Position numbers and translations under genes: made by a program
Shown here: one piece after another, positions 47,505 to 56,611 of the stretch
Numbering within the stretch: the first letter of the stretch is position 1
How the letters are laid out: every line of letters begins with the position of its first letter
Assembly: GCA_016125225.1 (NCBI GenBank)
Contig: WGME01000005.1
Coordinates: forward strand, 92,614-156,613
Direction of reading: 5' to 3'
Source of the DNA: a bacterium
Lineage (GTDB): Bacteria > Planctomycetota > Planctomycetia > Planctomycetales > Planctomycetaceae
DNA: 64,000 nucleotides
Notes under the pieces: model-generated
Told to the model about the DNA's origin: nothing
Seen by the model: the letters and a program-made list of their open reading frames with translations, nothing else
Database searches by the model: none

Positions 47505-47591
47505 GACCTCAAATCGTGGGACCACAACCGAATCATGGACACATCGCTTAATCCCTTTCTAGGAATTACAGCGACTGGTCTGGTAACGCGT

Positions 47592-48734
47592 TCAGTTTTT
47601 GGAACTGGTGAGAATTTGAATCGGTTGACGGACCCCAACGGCAGAACTCGCGAACGCTCGCAGGCGCTCGCAGAGCACGGTGGTCAGTTCCTGGCCACGT
47701 CCGAGCAGAAGATTGCCCGATTCGCTGAACACATTTTCGTTAACAACCATGCCTTCTTTCAATTGCATCACATTCACCGCTTGTTCCGTGGGAGCCGCCG
47801 AATACATGTCAGCAAACGATTGCAGAACTTGTGGATGGTAGCGTTGCTTGAAACGGCCCAGCCGATCTAGGGCCCGCTCGACGGTGGCACCTCCGCAAAT
47901 GTAGAAATCGAAGTCGGAAACGGCTCGCAGGATGCTCGAATACAGTCGATTTCGTTCTTCGGCTTCGTCCTGCGAAGTGAGGTCTGGGTCATAATCGCAG
48001 AACTGCTGGCCAATGACGCGTGCCACCACATCGAGGCGGGGGATGCGTTCAATCATTCGCTGACCCGCCTCGGGATGCGACTGAAAAAGTTGGTCTTCCG
48101 CCGCTGAAAGTGGGATGCCGTGACATAGCTTATGCATCGACGAGTCCGGAAGCGTGATGCAGCCAATCTGTGAGAACATGGCCGCGAGTTTCAATTCCCA
48201 CAATCGAGGGAGATGCATCTGTTCGCCAAGCTCTAACGCTAACCGTTTGATGCGTGAAGCACGTCCGAATGCCAGGGGATTCGCCAGCGACAGAATTTCC
48301 GTGAGCAGAGAAACACTGCCGCTCAGAGTGTTGGCGAGAAGTTCACGCTCGGCATTAATCAAGCGGTGCTGTTCGACGCAGGCCGTGAGCGTTGCGACCA
48401 GTTGATCTTGCGGACAAGGCTTATTGAGAAACCGAAAAATCTCCCCGCGATTCACTGCCTGAATCGCGGTCTCTTTGTCGGCGTCTCCGGTGAGCATGAC
48501 TCTGACAATGTCGGGAGCGACTTGCCGCGCACGGCCGAGGAACTGAACCCCATCCATTCCCGGCATCCGCATGTCAGATACGACAACGCCGAAGGTATTC
48601 GCCGTTGAAAGTTGCTGCAATCCCTCTTCCGCGGTTTTCGCGACCTCGATGGAGAAATGCTTTCGCAACTGTCGCTGCATGCTGAACAGAATGTTTTCGT
48701 CATCGTCCACAAACAGGATGCGGTTCGTACTCAT
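47592..48734 (-). CDS. Response regulator with degenerate HD-GYP domain
   Basis: The 380-residue product has a receiver with DDDE at 10-13, phospho-acceptor Asp54 (VVSDMRMPGMDG) and the KP pair of LNKPCPQ. The C-terminal half is HD-GYP-like in layout (AAMFSQIGCITLPDS near 184-198, then HPEAGQRMIERIP), but the HD pair is Ser188-Gln189 and no HHExxDGxGYP motif follows, so c-di-GMP hydrolysis is unlikely. The start MSTNRILFVDD overlaps the HDOD regulator stop by four bases (ATGA). It is the last gene of the signalling operon. A phosphorylation-controlled protein-binding output is inferred. Confidence 0.88.
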   Translation of the reverse strand: MSTNRILFVDDDENILFSMQRQLRKHFSIEVAKTAEEGLQQLSTANTFGVVVSDMRMPGMDGVQFLGRARQVAPDIVRVMLTGDADKETAIQAVNRGEIFRFLNKPCPQDQLVATLTACVEQHRLINAERELLANTLSGSVSLLTEILSLANPLAFGRASRIKRLALELGEQMHLPRLWELKLAAMFSQIGCITLPDSSMHKLCHGIPLSAAEDQLFQSHPEAGQRMIERIPRLDVVARVIGQQFCDYDPDLTSQDEAEERNRLYSSILRAVSDFDFYICGGATVERALDRLGRFKQRYHPQVLQSFADMYSAAPTEQAVNVMQLKEGMVVNENVFSESGNLLLGRGQELTTVLCERLRAFASSAVGVRQPIQILTSSKN

Positions 48735-49945
48735 GCCGCGTCTCCCCGGTTCATACTCGCTGCCGCATGAGTTCGCCAAACCGGCAGTCTCTCCAGCAGC
48801 TTGAGTTCATTGAGGTACTGGAAATTGATGGAACTGTCGTAGCAATTGCTATTCTGAGGATTCACTTCATTGACCAGTGCATTTGCCACATGCACGGCGG
48901 TTAATGGGCTGAATTCGAGGCTTCGGCACTGCTCCGGCTGATGATGAAAGGCAACCGCCTCGACGATGGGCTCGGGGAATCCCCAGAGTCCCAGCAAATA
49001 GGCCCCCACATCAGCATGGCTGATCCCGAGAGCTTCTGTTTCAGCCATGTATAGTGGCTGATTCTGTGATGCTGCCGTTGTTGTCAGTTCGTCATATTCG
49101 TCTGGCAATGCCTGTGCCAATAACAGTTGCCCGACGTCATGAACAACCCCCGCGAGCAACGCATGGTCCATCAACTCTGTATCGGCAGGTCGTTCCAGCT
49201 GCGCGATTTTCCGTGCGACCTCGCTGACCGCGAGGCTATGCTCCAACAAGTCCTGTGCTCTGGAGAGTGTCTCTGCCTGGCCATCGAATCGTGAAAAAAT
49301 GCCGGCAGAGAGCACCAGCGGTTTGAGAAGCCTGAGCCCCAGCAACGTGACAGCATGAGTGGGGCTTTCGATGTGCCGCCGCAGTCCGAAGTATGAGGAA
49401 TTGACCACACGCAACAAACTGCAAGTCATGCCGACATCTTGGGAAATCAAATCGGCGATGCGAGTCAGGTTTGCTTCCGCTGACCGCAACTCGTCCACCA
49501 GCTCGGAATAAGATTCTGGTAACACGGGAAGACTATCGCGATTGGTAATCAATCGCATCAGCTGCGGAGAACGCATGCGGTCGTGTAAAGCACAGGCCCG
49601 GTGAATGGTGGCGTGCAAGAGATCTGGTGGACAAGGCTTGGAGAGAAACTGATGGGCCACCCCGACCGATCGCAGAATGGCTTCTCGATCTGCCTGTCCC
49701 GACAACAGAATTCGTACTGTGTCTGGATGATGCTCTTTCACTTGCTCCAGAAGTTCAGCACCATCCATGTCCGGCATGCGCATATCGCTCACGAGGACAT
49801 CAACGGGAGAATTCTGCAAGACCGTCCAAGCCGTAGTGCCGCCCACGACGAATTGCATGTCCCAATCGTCGCGGTATTTGCGGAGCGATCGGCGCAACCC
49901 GTCGAGGACGTTCGGCTCATCGTCCACGAACATCACATGTCGCAT
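48731..49945 (-). CDS. Response regulator with HDOD output domain
   Basis: The 404-residue product has a receiver ([15 protein letters not shown], Asp54 in VSDMRMPDMDG, LSKPCPP) and an HDOD domain starting LPVLPESYSEL, with IADLISQDVGMTCSLLRVVNSS and THAVTLLGLRLLKPLVLSAG. Near the middle it keeps ALLAGVVHDVGQLLLA, an HD pair, though other hydrolase residues are missing. The start at 49945 overlaps the histidine kinase stop by 29 bases. An in-frame ATG four codons later is possible. Stop and next start share ATGA. Confidence 0.9.
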   Translation of the reverse strand: MRHVMFVDDEPNVLDGLRRSLRKYRDDWDMQFVVGGTTAWTVLQNSPVDVLVSDMRMPDMDGAELLEQVKEHHPDTVRILLSGQADREAILRSVGVAHQFLSKPCPPDLLHATIHRACALHDRMRSPQLMRLITNRDSLPVLPESYSELVDELRSAEANLTRIADLISQDVGMTCSLLRVVNSSYFGLRRHIESPTHAVTLLGLRLLKPLVLSAGIFSRFDGQAETLSRAQDLLEHSLAVSEVARKIAQLERPADTELMDHALLAGVVHDVGQLLLAQALPDEYDELTTTAASQNQPLYMAETEALGISHADVGAYLLGLWGFPEPIVEAVAFHHQPEQCRSLEFSPLTAVHVANALVNEVNPQNSNCYDSSINFQYLNELKLLERLPVWRTHAAASMNRGDAA

Positions 49946-51890
49946 AGTCGTCCTCGAGTTCGTCGTGATTGAGAGTCTGTTGATGGATCGGAACACGCAG
50001 AACAAACGTCGTTCCGCAGCCAACTTCGGACCTGACATGAATCGTGCCGTGATGCTTTTCGACGATGACCGCATGGGCGATGGCCAACCCCTGCCCGGTC
50101 CCTTTGCCAACCTCTTTTGTCGTAAAGAATGGGTCGAAAATTCGTTGGCGGATATGTTCGGGAATGCCGGGCCCATTGTCTGCGATCGAGATTTCTGCCC
50201 AGTCTTCGTCTCGATAAGTACTGATCGTGATCTGCCTTTTGCCCGATGGACCACGGTCCGGCATTTCGCCGATCGCTTGTCCGGCATTCACAATGATATT
50301 CAATAGTACCTGATTGAATTCACCGGGCAGACATTCGATGGACGTCAATGCGGGATCAAAGTCTGTGACGATATCTGCGACATATTTCCATTCATTCCGT
50401 GAGACCGTGAGCGTGTTTTCGATGGCTTTGCGGACATCCATTGATGTCATGGAGATGTTGCCGGGATGGGAAAATTCTTTCATTGATCTGGTAATGGCGG
50501 AAATTCGTTGAATCCCATCGAGAGATTGTTCAATCGCTTTGGGGATTTCTTCTCGCAGGTAATCCAGATCGGAGTCCTCACTGGCCTTGAGCAGAGTTGA
50601 GTAGAGTGTGGCATCATAGCTCGTCTCATCGGCTTGTTTTCGAGCCGCTGTGGCACACGAAAACACACCCTCAAGATCTCGAAACGCATCTCGCAAAAAG
50701 GCCAGGTTATCACCGGCAAACTGAGTCGGGGTATTGATCTCATGCGCAATGCCTGCGGCCAGTTGACCAATCGATTCCATCTTCTGAGCGTGTGATAACT
50801 GCAGCAGTAGCCGCTGGCGTTCCGAGATATCTCGTACGAAAATGCAGAACGTTGCATGCTCCAGGCAGTTCAAACGAGTCATCGAGACTTCGACTGGCAA
50901 CGGACTGCCATCGCGTTTCCTGGCCATCGCATCGAACCGAACGCTGTTGTCAGCGTGGTGGGAGTGTGGAACTGCCCACGATTGCATTGTCTGCTTCAAA
51001 CGAGGGATCTGCAGCAACCCGACGATTTCCTCACCAATGGAGTCGGTTTTTGTCCAGCCGAACAGGGTTTCTGCGCGACGACTCCAATCGGTGATGCGGC
51101 CTTCAGCATCGACGGCAATGAAGGGATCACAAGCCGCATCTATGATTTGCCGCATCTGTTGCTCATTGGCACACAACATTTCCTGGCTGATCTGCAGTTC
51201 TTGTGTCTGCCGCCGCACCTCTGCGTCAATTTGATCGTACAAGACGGTCAGGCATGCCCAGCGTCGCGCTGTCTGTTGCATTTCACGCTGTGCCTGCATG
51301 CAGGCGACGACCAATACGCTGTCCTCAAACAGCACCCAACTGGCATGTTCCAGCCAGCGCCATGAGGTGGGATCAACGACACCAAAGATCGACTGAGGCC
51401 AAAACAGGCTGCGCAGGAAATGGTCGGCGACCGTTGTGAGCGTCGCCGGGACCAGCACTTTCCAGTCTCGATAGAGGGACAGAAAGGCTAATGAACCGAA
51501 AACGTGAAAATGTGTTTCAATCCGCCCACCCGTGAGATGAATCCAGAGCCCCGACATCAGCATCTGGCAGACGGCGATGACATGACGATTAATGACCCGC
51601 CCCGGGTCCATTGCGACCAAGACACATGGCACGCAACAAAAGAGGCCTCCCAGTACAACTGCGGCCCAGACAGGTGTGGGCGTGCTGTGCGGCATATGTG
51701 CCCAGACAAGCGGACTGACAATGACCGCCAGTTTTACTGCAATGACCCATTCAAATATCAGGAGCACAGCGAAGATGCGGTCCACTCGAATGGCAACCGA
51801 CTTGCGGTCCTGCTGCCAGCGCAGCATGGTCCGTTCGTCCAAAAGTCGACGCTTAGTACTTGGCAGTTTGACGATCGTGTCATCATTCAT
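49917..51890 (-). CDS. Membrane PAS-domain sensor histidine kinase
   Basis: A 657-residue kinase. N-terminal hydrophobic spans (about 40-60, 75-94, 104-120, 128-140, 145-160 and 185-200) form a multi-pass sensor. A PAS domain follows (about 245-370: [20 protein letters not shown]). The dimerisation box has His383 in [11 protein letters not shown]. The ATPase domain is at about 500-640 ([38 protein letters not shown]). No receiver domain is fused; several stand-alone receivers in the operon are likely targets. Its stop overlaps the next gene by 29 bases. Confidence 0.92.
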   Translation of the reverse strand: MNDDTIVKLPSTKRRLLDERTMLRWQQDRKSVAIRVDRIFAVLLIFEWVIAVKLAVIVSPLVWAHMPHSTPTPVWAAVVLGGLFCCVPCVLVAMDPGRVINRHVIAVCQMLMSGLWIHLTGGRIETHFHVFGSLAFLSLYRDWKVLVPATLTTVADHFLRSLFWPQSIFGVVDPTSWRWLEHASWVLFEDSVLVVACMQAQREMQQTARRWACLTVLYDQIDAEVRRQTQELQISQEMLCANEQQMRQIIDAACDPFIAVDAEGRITDWSRRAETLFGWTKTDSIGEEIVGLLQIPRLKQTMQSWAVPHSHHADNSVRFDAMARKRDGSPLPVEVSMTRLNCLEHATFCIFVRDISERQRLLLQLSHAQKMESIGQLAAGIAHEINTPTQFAGDNLAFLRDAFRDLEGVFSCATAARKQADETSYDATLYSTLLKASEDSDLDYLREEIPKAIEQSLDGIQRISAITRSMKEFSHPGNISMTSMDVRKAIENTLTVSRNEWKYVADIVTDFDPALTSIECLPGEFNQVLLNIIVNAGQAIGEMPDRGPSGKRQITISTYRDEDWAEISIADNGPGIPEHIRQRIFDPFFTTKEVGKGTGQGLAIAHAVIVEKHHGTIHVRSEVGCGTTFVLRVPIHQQTLNHDELEDDYATCDVRGR

Positions 51891-51976
51891 TACAGGCCCG
51901 CCCTTGCATCGGTCATGTTCCCATCAGCAGTCAATGCAGAATTCATATAACCCCTCCAGCTCCCGGTGGCTGGCTG

Positions 51977-53086
51977 TCAGCAGGTCTCGCTGTAGGACGA
52001 TCGCAGTCGCTCGATCTCTGGCAGAGATGCAAGAAAAATGGCGAAGATGTCCGGATCAAAATGTCGGCCGCATTCCGGCTTCATGATTTCCACCGCAGCT
52101 TCGGTTGTGCAGGCTCGTTTGTAGGGACGTTCCGAAGTCAAGGCGTCATACACATCCGCCACAGCGACAATACGTCCAACAAGAGGAATCTCAGCACCGA
52201 CCAGTCCGCGGGGATAACCCGTTCCGTCCCAGCGTTCATGGTGTGCGGCCGCGACTTGCTGGGCCATGCGTAGAACCGGGTCTGGTTCAAATCCCTGCAA
52301 TTCATCTGTGGAAGCACTGGAGTCATATTGATTGCCGTGCTGCTTCGGCGGCGAGGCGTGCAGAATCTGCTCTCCAATTTTGCAGTGGGTTTTCATGATC
52401 TCGCGCTCGCTCTCAGTGAGAGGACCGCGTTTGAATAAGATGAGATCGGAAATGCCGATCTTCCCCACATCATGCAAGGGGGCCGCGAGAAACAGCGTTT
52501 CAGCGAATTCGGATGATTGTCCAAGATTCAACGCGAGCAGCCGACTGTATTCAGCGACGCGAATGACATGCAGGCCGGTATTCTCATCGCGAAATTCCGC
52601 TGCTCGACTCAGCCGCCAGATGATTTCTCGGCGAGAGGCTTGCAGTTCCAGGGTGCGTTCGTGAACCACATGTTCAAGCACCGAGTTACGGGACTTCAAC
52701 TGGTCCTGATAGCCTTTCAATCGCAAGGCATTGCGAATCCGAGCGAAAAGATCGACGGGATGAATCGGCTTGCTGAGTAAATCCGTTGCACCGATATCGA
52801 GGGCCTGGCCTTTTTCTTCGATATCTTTTGAACCGGTCAATACGACAATTGGGAGATCGTGTGTGTCTTCATGATCTCTCAGCCGTCGTACCAGTTCCAT
52901 GCCGGACATGCCGGGCATGCGGAGGTCGGTCAGAACCACATCAGCGGAATGAGATTGAAGATGTTCCCATGCTTCCCGCCCATTGTCGAAAGGTCGCGTT
53001 TCCCATTCGCGGTTTTGTTGCCGGAGTATGCGCGCGGAGGCTTCCAGCATGTAGGGCTCATCATCGACCATTACAATTTGTGCCAT
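51977..53086 (-). CDS. HD-GYP response regulator (RpfG-like), probable c-di-GMP phosphodiesterase
   Basis: The 369-residue product has a receiver with Asp54 (LTDLRMPGMSG) and LSKPIHP, and a full HD-GYP domain: LHDVGKIGISDLIL (His205, Asp206), KTHCKIGEQIL, AAHHERWDGTGYPRGL (281-296), AVADVYDALTSERPYK. All catalytic residues are present, so it should break down c-di-GMP. It lies 49 bases after the hybrid kinase and 86 before the PAS kinase. The start MAQIVMVDDE is chosen; an ATG three codons upstream is possible. Confidence 0.93.
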   Translation of the reverse strand: MAQIVMVDDEPYMLEASARILRQQNREWETRPFDNGREAWEHLQSHSADVVLTDLRMPGMSGMELVRRLRDHEDTHDLPIVVLTGSKDIEEKGQALDIGATDLLSKPIHPVDLFARIRNALRLKGYQDQLKSRNSVLEHVVHERTLELQASRREIIWRLSRAAEFRDENTGLHVIRVAEYSRLLALNLGQSSEFAETLFLAAPLHDVGKIGISDLILFKRGPLTESEREIMKTHCKIGEQILHASPPKQHGNQYDSSASTDELQGFEPDPVLRMAQQVAAAHHERWDGTGYPRGLVGAEIPLVGRIVAVADVYDALTSERPYKRACTTEAAVEIMKPECGRHFDPDIFAIFLASLPEIERLRSSYSETC

Positions 53087-53135
53087 AACGTTCATCCACA
53101 TTACGTGCCAACGAGCAATTAAAATCCTGCGTTCT

Positions 53136-55772
53136 CTAGTCGGCCATCTGTTTCCTGGCTTCGAGTTGCCCATCCAGCGCGCGACGGATGGCAACTGAGA
53201 GAGACGCGATCGTAAAGGGTTTGTTCAATACCGGGATGCAGTCGCGATCCGGAGAGACGGGCTCATCAATGTGGGCCGACAAAAGCAGAACTGGCAACTT
53301 CGGCTTGATGCGAGTGAACTGCCGTGCCAACTCACGGCCCCCCTGCCCGGGGAGATAGAGTTCCGTGACCAGCAATGCAATCCGCCGACGGTCCTGCTGA
53401 AAGACTCGGACCGCTTCCTCGGCACTTGCAGCTTCCAGAACGTCGTACCCACGGACTGCAAGCATCGATTGAATCACGTTGCGAACTGCTTCGTCTTCCT
53501 CCACCAGCAAAATGGTTTCTGAACCTGTCGGCAGTGGCTGACAGGTCTCATTCACCACCCAGGGAGAAATGGCATCGCGTGCCGGCGGGAAAAAGAGACT
53601 GAAAGTCGATCCTCGGCCGACCTCACTGTCGACAGCGATGTTGCCACGGCAACGTTCGAGGATGCTCTGCACGAGCGATAGCCCCAAGCCTGTTCCTTGA
53701 CCCTGAGGTTTTGTTGTGAAGAACGGGTCGAACATCCGGCGGGCAACGGCAGGCTCAATCCCCGAGCCCGTGTCGATCACCGCGACACACACATAAGAGC
53801 CAGGATCAACTCCTTCGCAGGCTTTGGCATCTCGACCTGACAGAGTGCGGTTGAACGTAGCGATTCTCAACCGGCCACCTTGTGGCATGCTGTCACGTGC
53901 ATTGACGACCAGATTCAGCACAAGTTGCTGAATCTCCACGGGGTCGGCTGCAATTTGCCTCAGATCGGCTGCGAGATCCAACTCCAGAGTGATATTAAAC
54001 CCGACGAGCCGTTGAATCATGCGGTCGAGATCGCGGATCACGGTATTGATGTTGATATTGGAAACGGTACGTTGTCGTTGACGAACAAAGGAAAGAATCT
54101 GTGCAGTCAAAACTCGTGCACGTTCCCCGGCATCGCGAATGTCCTGCAAGAGTTCCAACTGTTCGGGGTTGGCTCCGTATAACTGCTGAAGCAGGTCTGT
54201 GCTGCACATCACCACCATCAGCAGATTATTGAAATCATGGGCGACGCCGCTCACCATTGCGCCCAAGATGTCGAGCTTATGATCCTGAAAGAGGGTTTGT
54301 TGAACGTTGCAGAGGGTTTTCTTCGCTTCCCAGATTTCCATTTGTTGACGGAACTCAAACGCGCCAGTAGCTAGAGCGTTTCGGGTCCGTGCATCCGGTT
54401 CGTCAATTTCAAAGGCATAAAGAACGACTGCCGCAATCACGGGTTCGCCTGGCAACCCGAGTGATATGATCAGTGCATCGTGCAATCCAGATGTGGCCGC
54501 CAGCTTGGTTCTTGAATCTTCGTTACAGAAGCCATAGTCCGACCAGCGCCAAATGCCCGGCGTAGTCCACATGCTCTGAATGGCCGGCGGCAGTTCATCG
54601 GCGCGAAAGGGGCGGGCAGCGGCCAGAAACGATTCCGCAGCAACACCGGGGGCAGACCAATGCGTCGCTTGTTCAAAGCAATTATCCTCTGTGCTGAGCT
54701 GCCAGAATTCGCCCGCTGCCCAGCCGAAGTGCCGACACAGAGTTCCAATGAACTGATTGGCCGCATCTTCAGCGGTCGAAGCACGAGACAAAAGAGTTCG
54801 TGAGTCTTTCAGAAATGCCGTGCATCGTTCCTCAGACCTGGTCGCCGTGCAATCATGAAAAACCAATTGAATGCGGTCTACGACACCTGCGGTCCCAGAC
54901 ATTGGCTTGGCTGTCACCAACGCTCGAGATTTTGAACCATCACACTGTATCAGTGTCAATTCCTGTTGGGAGACTGTACTTCCGCACCGTGCCGTTTCAA
55001 TGGATTGAATCAGCCGCTCGGTGTCAGATCTCTGTGTCAGTCGACGAGGATCGAAAACCGACTTGGACTTGATGCCAAAAGCTCTGGCAGCTGCCGGATT
55101 CCAACTTACGACTTGATGCTGCAAATCGAGTTCGACAATGGTGTCTGAAGAGGCATCTGTGAGTGACGTCAGGCTCTGTTCGGCACTTTTAAGCCGCATA
55201 AATTCCTGGTGGTGCTGAATCGCGCGTGCCAGATCGTCGGCGGAGGATGCGAGTGCTCGAAGAACAGATGTGGGGGGGAAGTCGATGAACTGTACCAGCA
55301 AGACACCCAGGACCGTTCTTCCCACCTGCAAAGGAAGACCGCATATCCCTCCGGAACCAGGGGATTGACCGTCTTGTCCTGTGTTGCGTGGAGCTTTCCA
55401 GAACGCGGGCCTGCGTTGATGCGCAATTTTGCGAATCTCATCTTCCTCTGCTAAAAGCTTCTGTGCTGGCGACTGGACCTCCTGATCAGCGACGGCAATG
55501 GTCAATTTCGCAGGTTGTGTTGAGGAGTCACCAAGCCAGAGTTGAATGGCATCTGCGGAGACCGCTTGCCGCATCGATTTCACGACCGGCTCCAGGATTC
55601 GTGGCAAGTCGCCGGATGATCCGAGTTGGGACCACAGCCGGTTCAGTGCCTTCATCAACCTCAGTTGTGGCGACGGTGCTGCGGGGCTCTCGATGGTTGC
55701 TTTTTCGATGGGCTGGGCTTGTTCATGAGCCAGGCTTCTACTCGGCTGCCATTCTTCAGGGGGAGCGATCAT
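53136..55772 (-). CDS. Soluble hybrid histidine kinase, GAF-PAS-GAF-HK-receiver, receiver with Glu at the phospho site
   Basis: An 878-residue kinase with no TM span. Layout: GAF-like (about 45-195), PAS (about 200-315, TSLTDASSDTIVELDLQHQV), a second GAF-like (about 330-475), dimerisation box with His512 in VSGVAHDFNNLL, ATPase (about 605-725; GTGLGLSLVQSIL), and a C-terminal receiver (about 755-875). In that receiver the acceptor site reads LLVTELYLPGQGG, with Glu804 where Asp is expected, and the acidic pocket is VEEDE. The start at 55772 has GGGGAG five bases upstream and shares ATGA with the upstream regulator stop; an in-frame ATG at 55817 gives 893 residues. It lies 49 bases before the HD-GYP gene. 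Confidence 0.9.
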   Translation of the reverse strand: MIAPPEEWQPSRSLAHEQAQPIEKATIESPAAPSPQLRLMKALNRLWSQLGSSGDLPRILEPVVKSMRQAVSADAIQLWLGDSSTQPAKLTIAVADQEVQSPAQKLLAEEDEIRKIAHQRRPAFWKAPRNTGQDGQSPGSGGICGLPLQVGRTVLGVLLVQFIDFPPTSVLRALASSADDLARAIQHHQEFMRLKSAEQSLTSLTDASSDTIVELDLQHQVVSWNPAAARAFGIKSKSVFDPRRLTQRSDTERLIQSIETARCGSTVSQQELTLIQCDGSKSRALVTAKPMSGTAGVVDRIQLVFHDCTATRSEERCTAFLKDSRTLLSRASTAEDAANQFIGTLCRHFGWAAGEFWQLSTEDNCFEQATHWSAPGVAAESFLAAARPFRADELPPAIQSMWTTPGIWRWSDYGFCNEDSRTKLAATSGLHDALIISLGLPGEPVIAAVVLYAFEIDEPDARTRNALATGAFEFRQQMEIWEAKKTLCNVQQTLFQDHKLDILGAMVSGVAHDFNNLLMVVMCSTDLLQQLYGANPEQLELLQDIRDAGERARVLTAQILSFVRQRQRTVSNININTVIRDLDRMIQRLVGFNITLELDLAADLRQIAADPVEIQQLVLNLVVNARDSMPQGGRLRIATFNRTLSGRDAKACEGVDPGSYVCVAVIDTGSGIEPAVARRMFDPFFTTKPQGQGTGLGLSLVQSILERCRGNIAVDSEVGRGSTFSLFFPPARDAISPWVVNETCQPLPTGSETILLVEEDEAVRNVIQSMLAVRGYDVLEAASAEEAVRVFQQDRRRIALLVTELYLPGQGGRELARQFTRIKPKLPVLLLSAHIDEPVSPDRDCIPVLNKPFTIASLSVAIRRALDGQLEARKQMAD

Positions 55773-56251
55773 CGGTGCTCCCCATCTGATGGAATCGTCG
55801 TGGTCAGCAGCATCCATCGATCATCATCTGCAGTGAAATGATCGTCAGTGATCGCTGGATGTGTGTCTGTCTCTTGCGTGTGTTGTCTGAAGATCCTGTT
55901 GATAGAGTTCAGTAACTCTGTTCTGCCAAATGGTTTTCTCAAGATGCCGCTGGCCCCTTTGTCCGAGAGCCTTCTGCCATCCATCTCGCTGTCACCCGTG
56001 ATGATGATGATCGGCACTCCTTTCATCACAGGATTCGCTCGTAGTGTGCGCAGTGCCGCCAGACCTGACATCAGAGGCATGCTGATATCCAGCAGCACGA
56101 GATCGGGTTTTATGGCCTCTGCGACCTGCATGCCATCAAAGCCAGAGGTGGCGGTGGACACAATAAATCCTGCGGATTCAAGCCATATTCGCACACTTTT
56201 CAGAACGGACCATTCGTCATCAATGACTAGGATTTTGAAATGTGTGGTCAT
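55769..56251 (-). CDS. Single-domain response regulator, first gene of the signalling operon
   Basis: The 160-residue product is one receiver with acidic pocket DDE (11-13), Asp55 (LLDISMPLMSG), Thr in IIIITGDSE, and Lys in LRKPFGRTE. A 40-residue polar tail follows. It could act as a shuttle in a phosphorelay. The start MTTHFKILVIDDE is preferred over an ATG 33 codons upstream. It overlaps the hybrid kinase by four bases. Confidence 0.88.
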   Translation of the reverse strand: MTTHFKILVIDDEWSVLKSVRIWLESAGFIVSTATSGFDGMQVAEAIKPDLVLLDISMPLMSGLAALRTLRANPVMKGVPIIIITGDSEMDGRRLSDKGASGILRKPFGRTELLNSINRIFRQHTQETDTHPAITDDHFTADDDRWMLLTTTIPSDGEHR

Positions 56252-56611
56252 GTACGGGCTCCTTCTCTCAACAAAATCACACTGCGGAAAAACGCGGCCC
56301 GCCAGAAACTCTAGAGCGCCAGCAAGTACTCTGGCCCAACTCGTCGCCATTAATGCGAGAAAGTCTCATCCCATGCGAATTTATCGCATTTGACGTTGTT
56401 TCTAATGACCGCTTTGTGAGGTGTGACGTAGACATCATCTGATGCGTCATCTGCAGCAGTCGTTTGCTCGGCAGGCTTAACCTTTTATGACGCAGTAGGT
56501 TATCGATCGCGAAGCATCGGATTTGGTTAGGTTTTTGTTAGGCATGAGAGTTGGCGGGGCAGTTCCCGGCCAGATACATCCCGACTCCTCGGATGTTAAA
56601 GGCGTCATCCC
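56252..56611. promoter_or_regulatory. Divergent promoter region, signalling operon / Tad operon
   Basis: 360 bases between divergent operons. It holds three TGACGYA sites (56424-56430, 56443-56449 reversed, 56488-56494) and a related TGACGC at 56602-56607 reversed. GTTAGG occurs twice, 11 bases apart (56526-56531 and 56537-56542), one helical turn. No certain -35/-10 pair. These may be operators for a shared regulator; that is inferred. Confidence 0.55.

Noticed and set aside
56545..56575. Possible sigma-54 promoter (TTGGCGGGGCAGTTCCCGGC)
   Set aside because: The GG and GC elements are not at the needed 10-base spacing.
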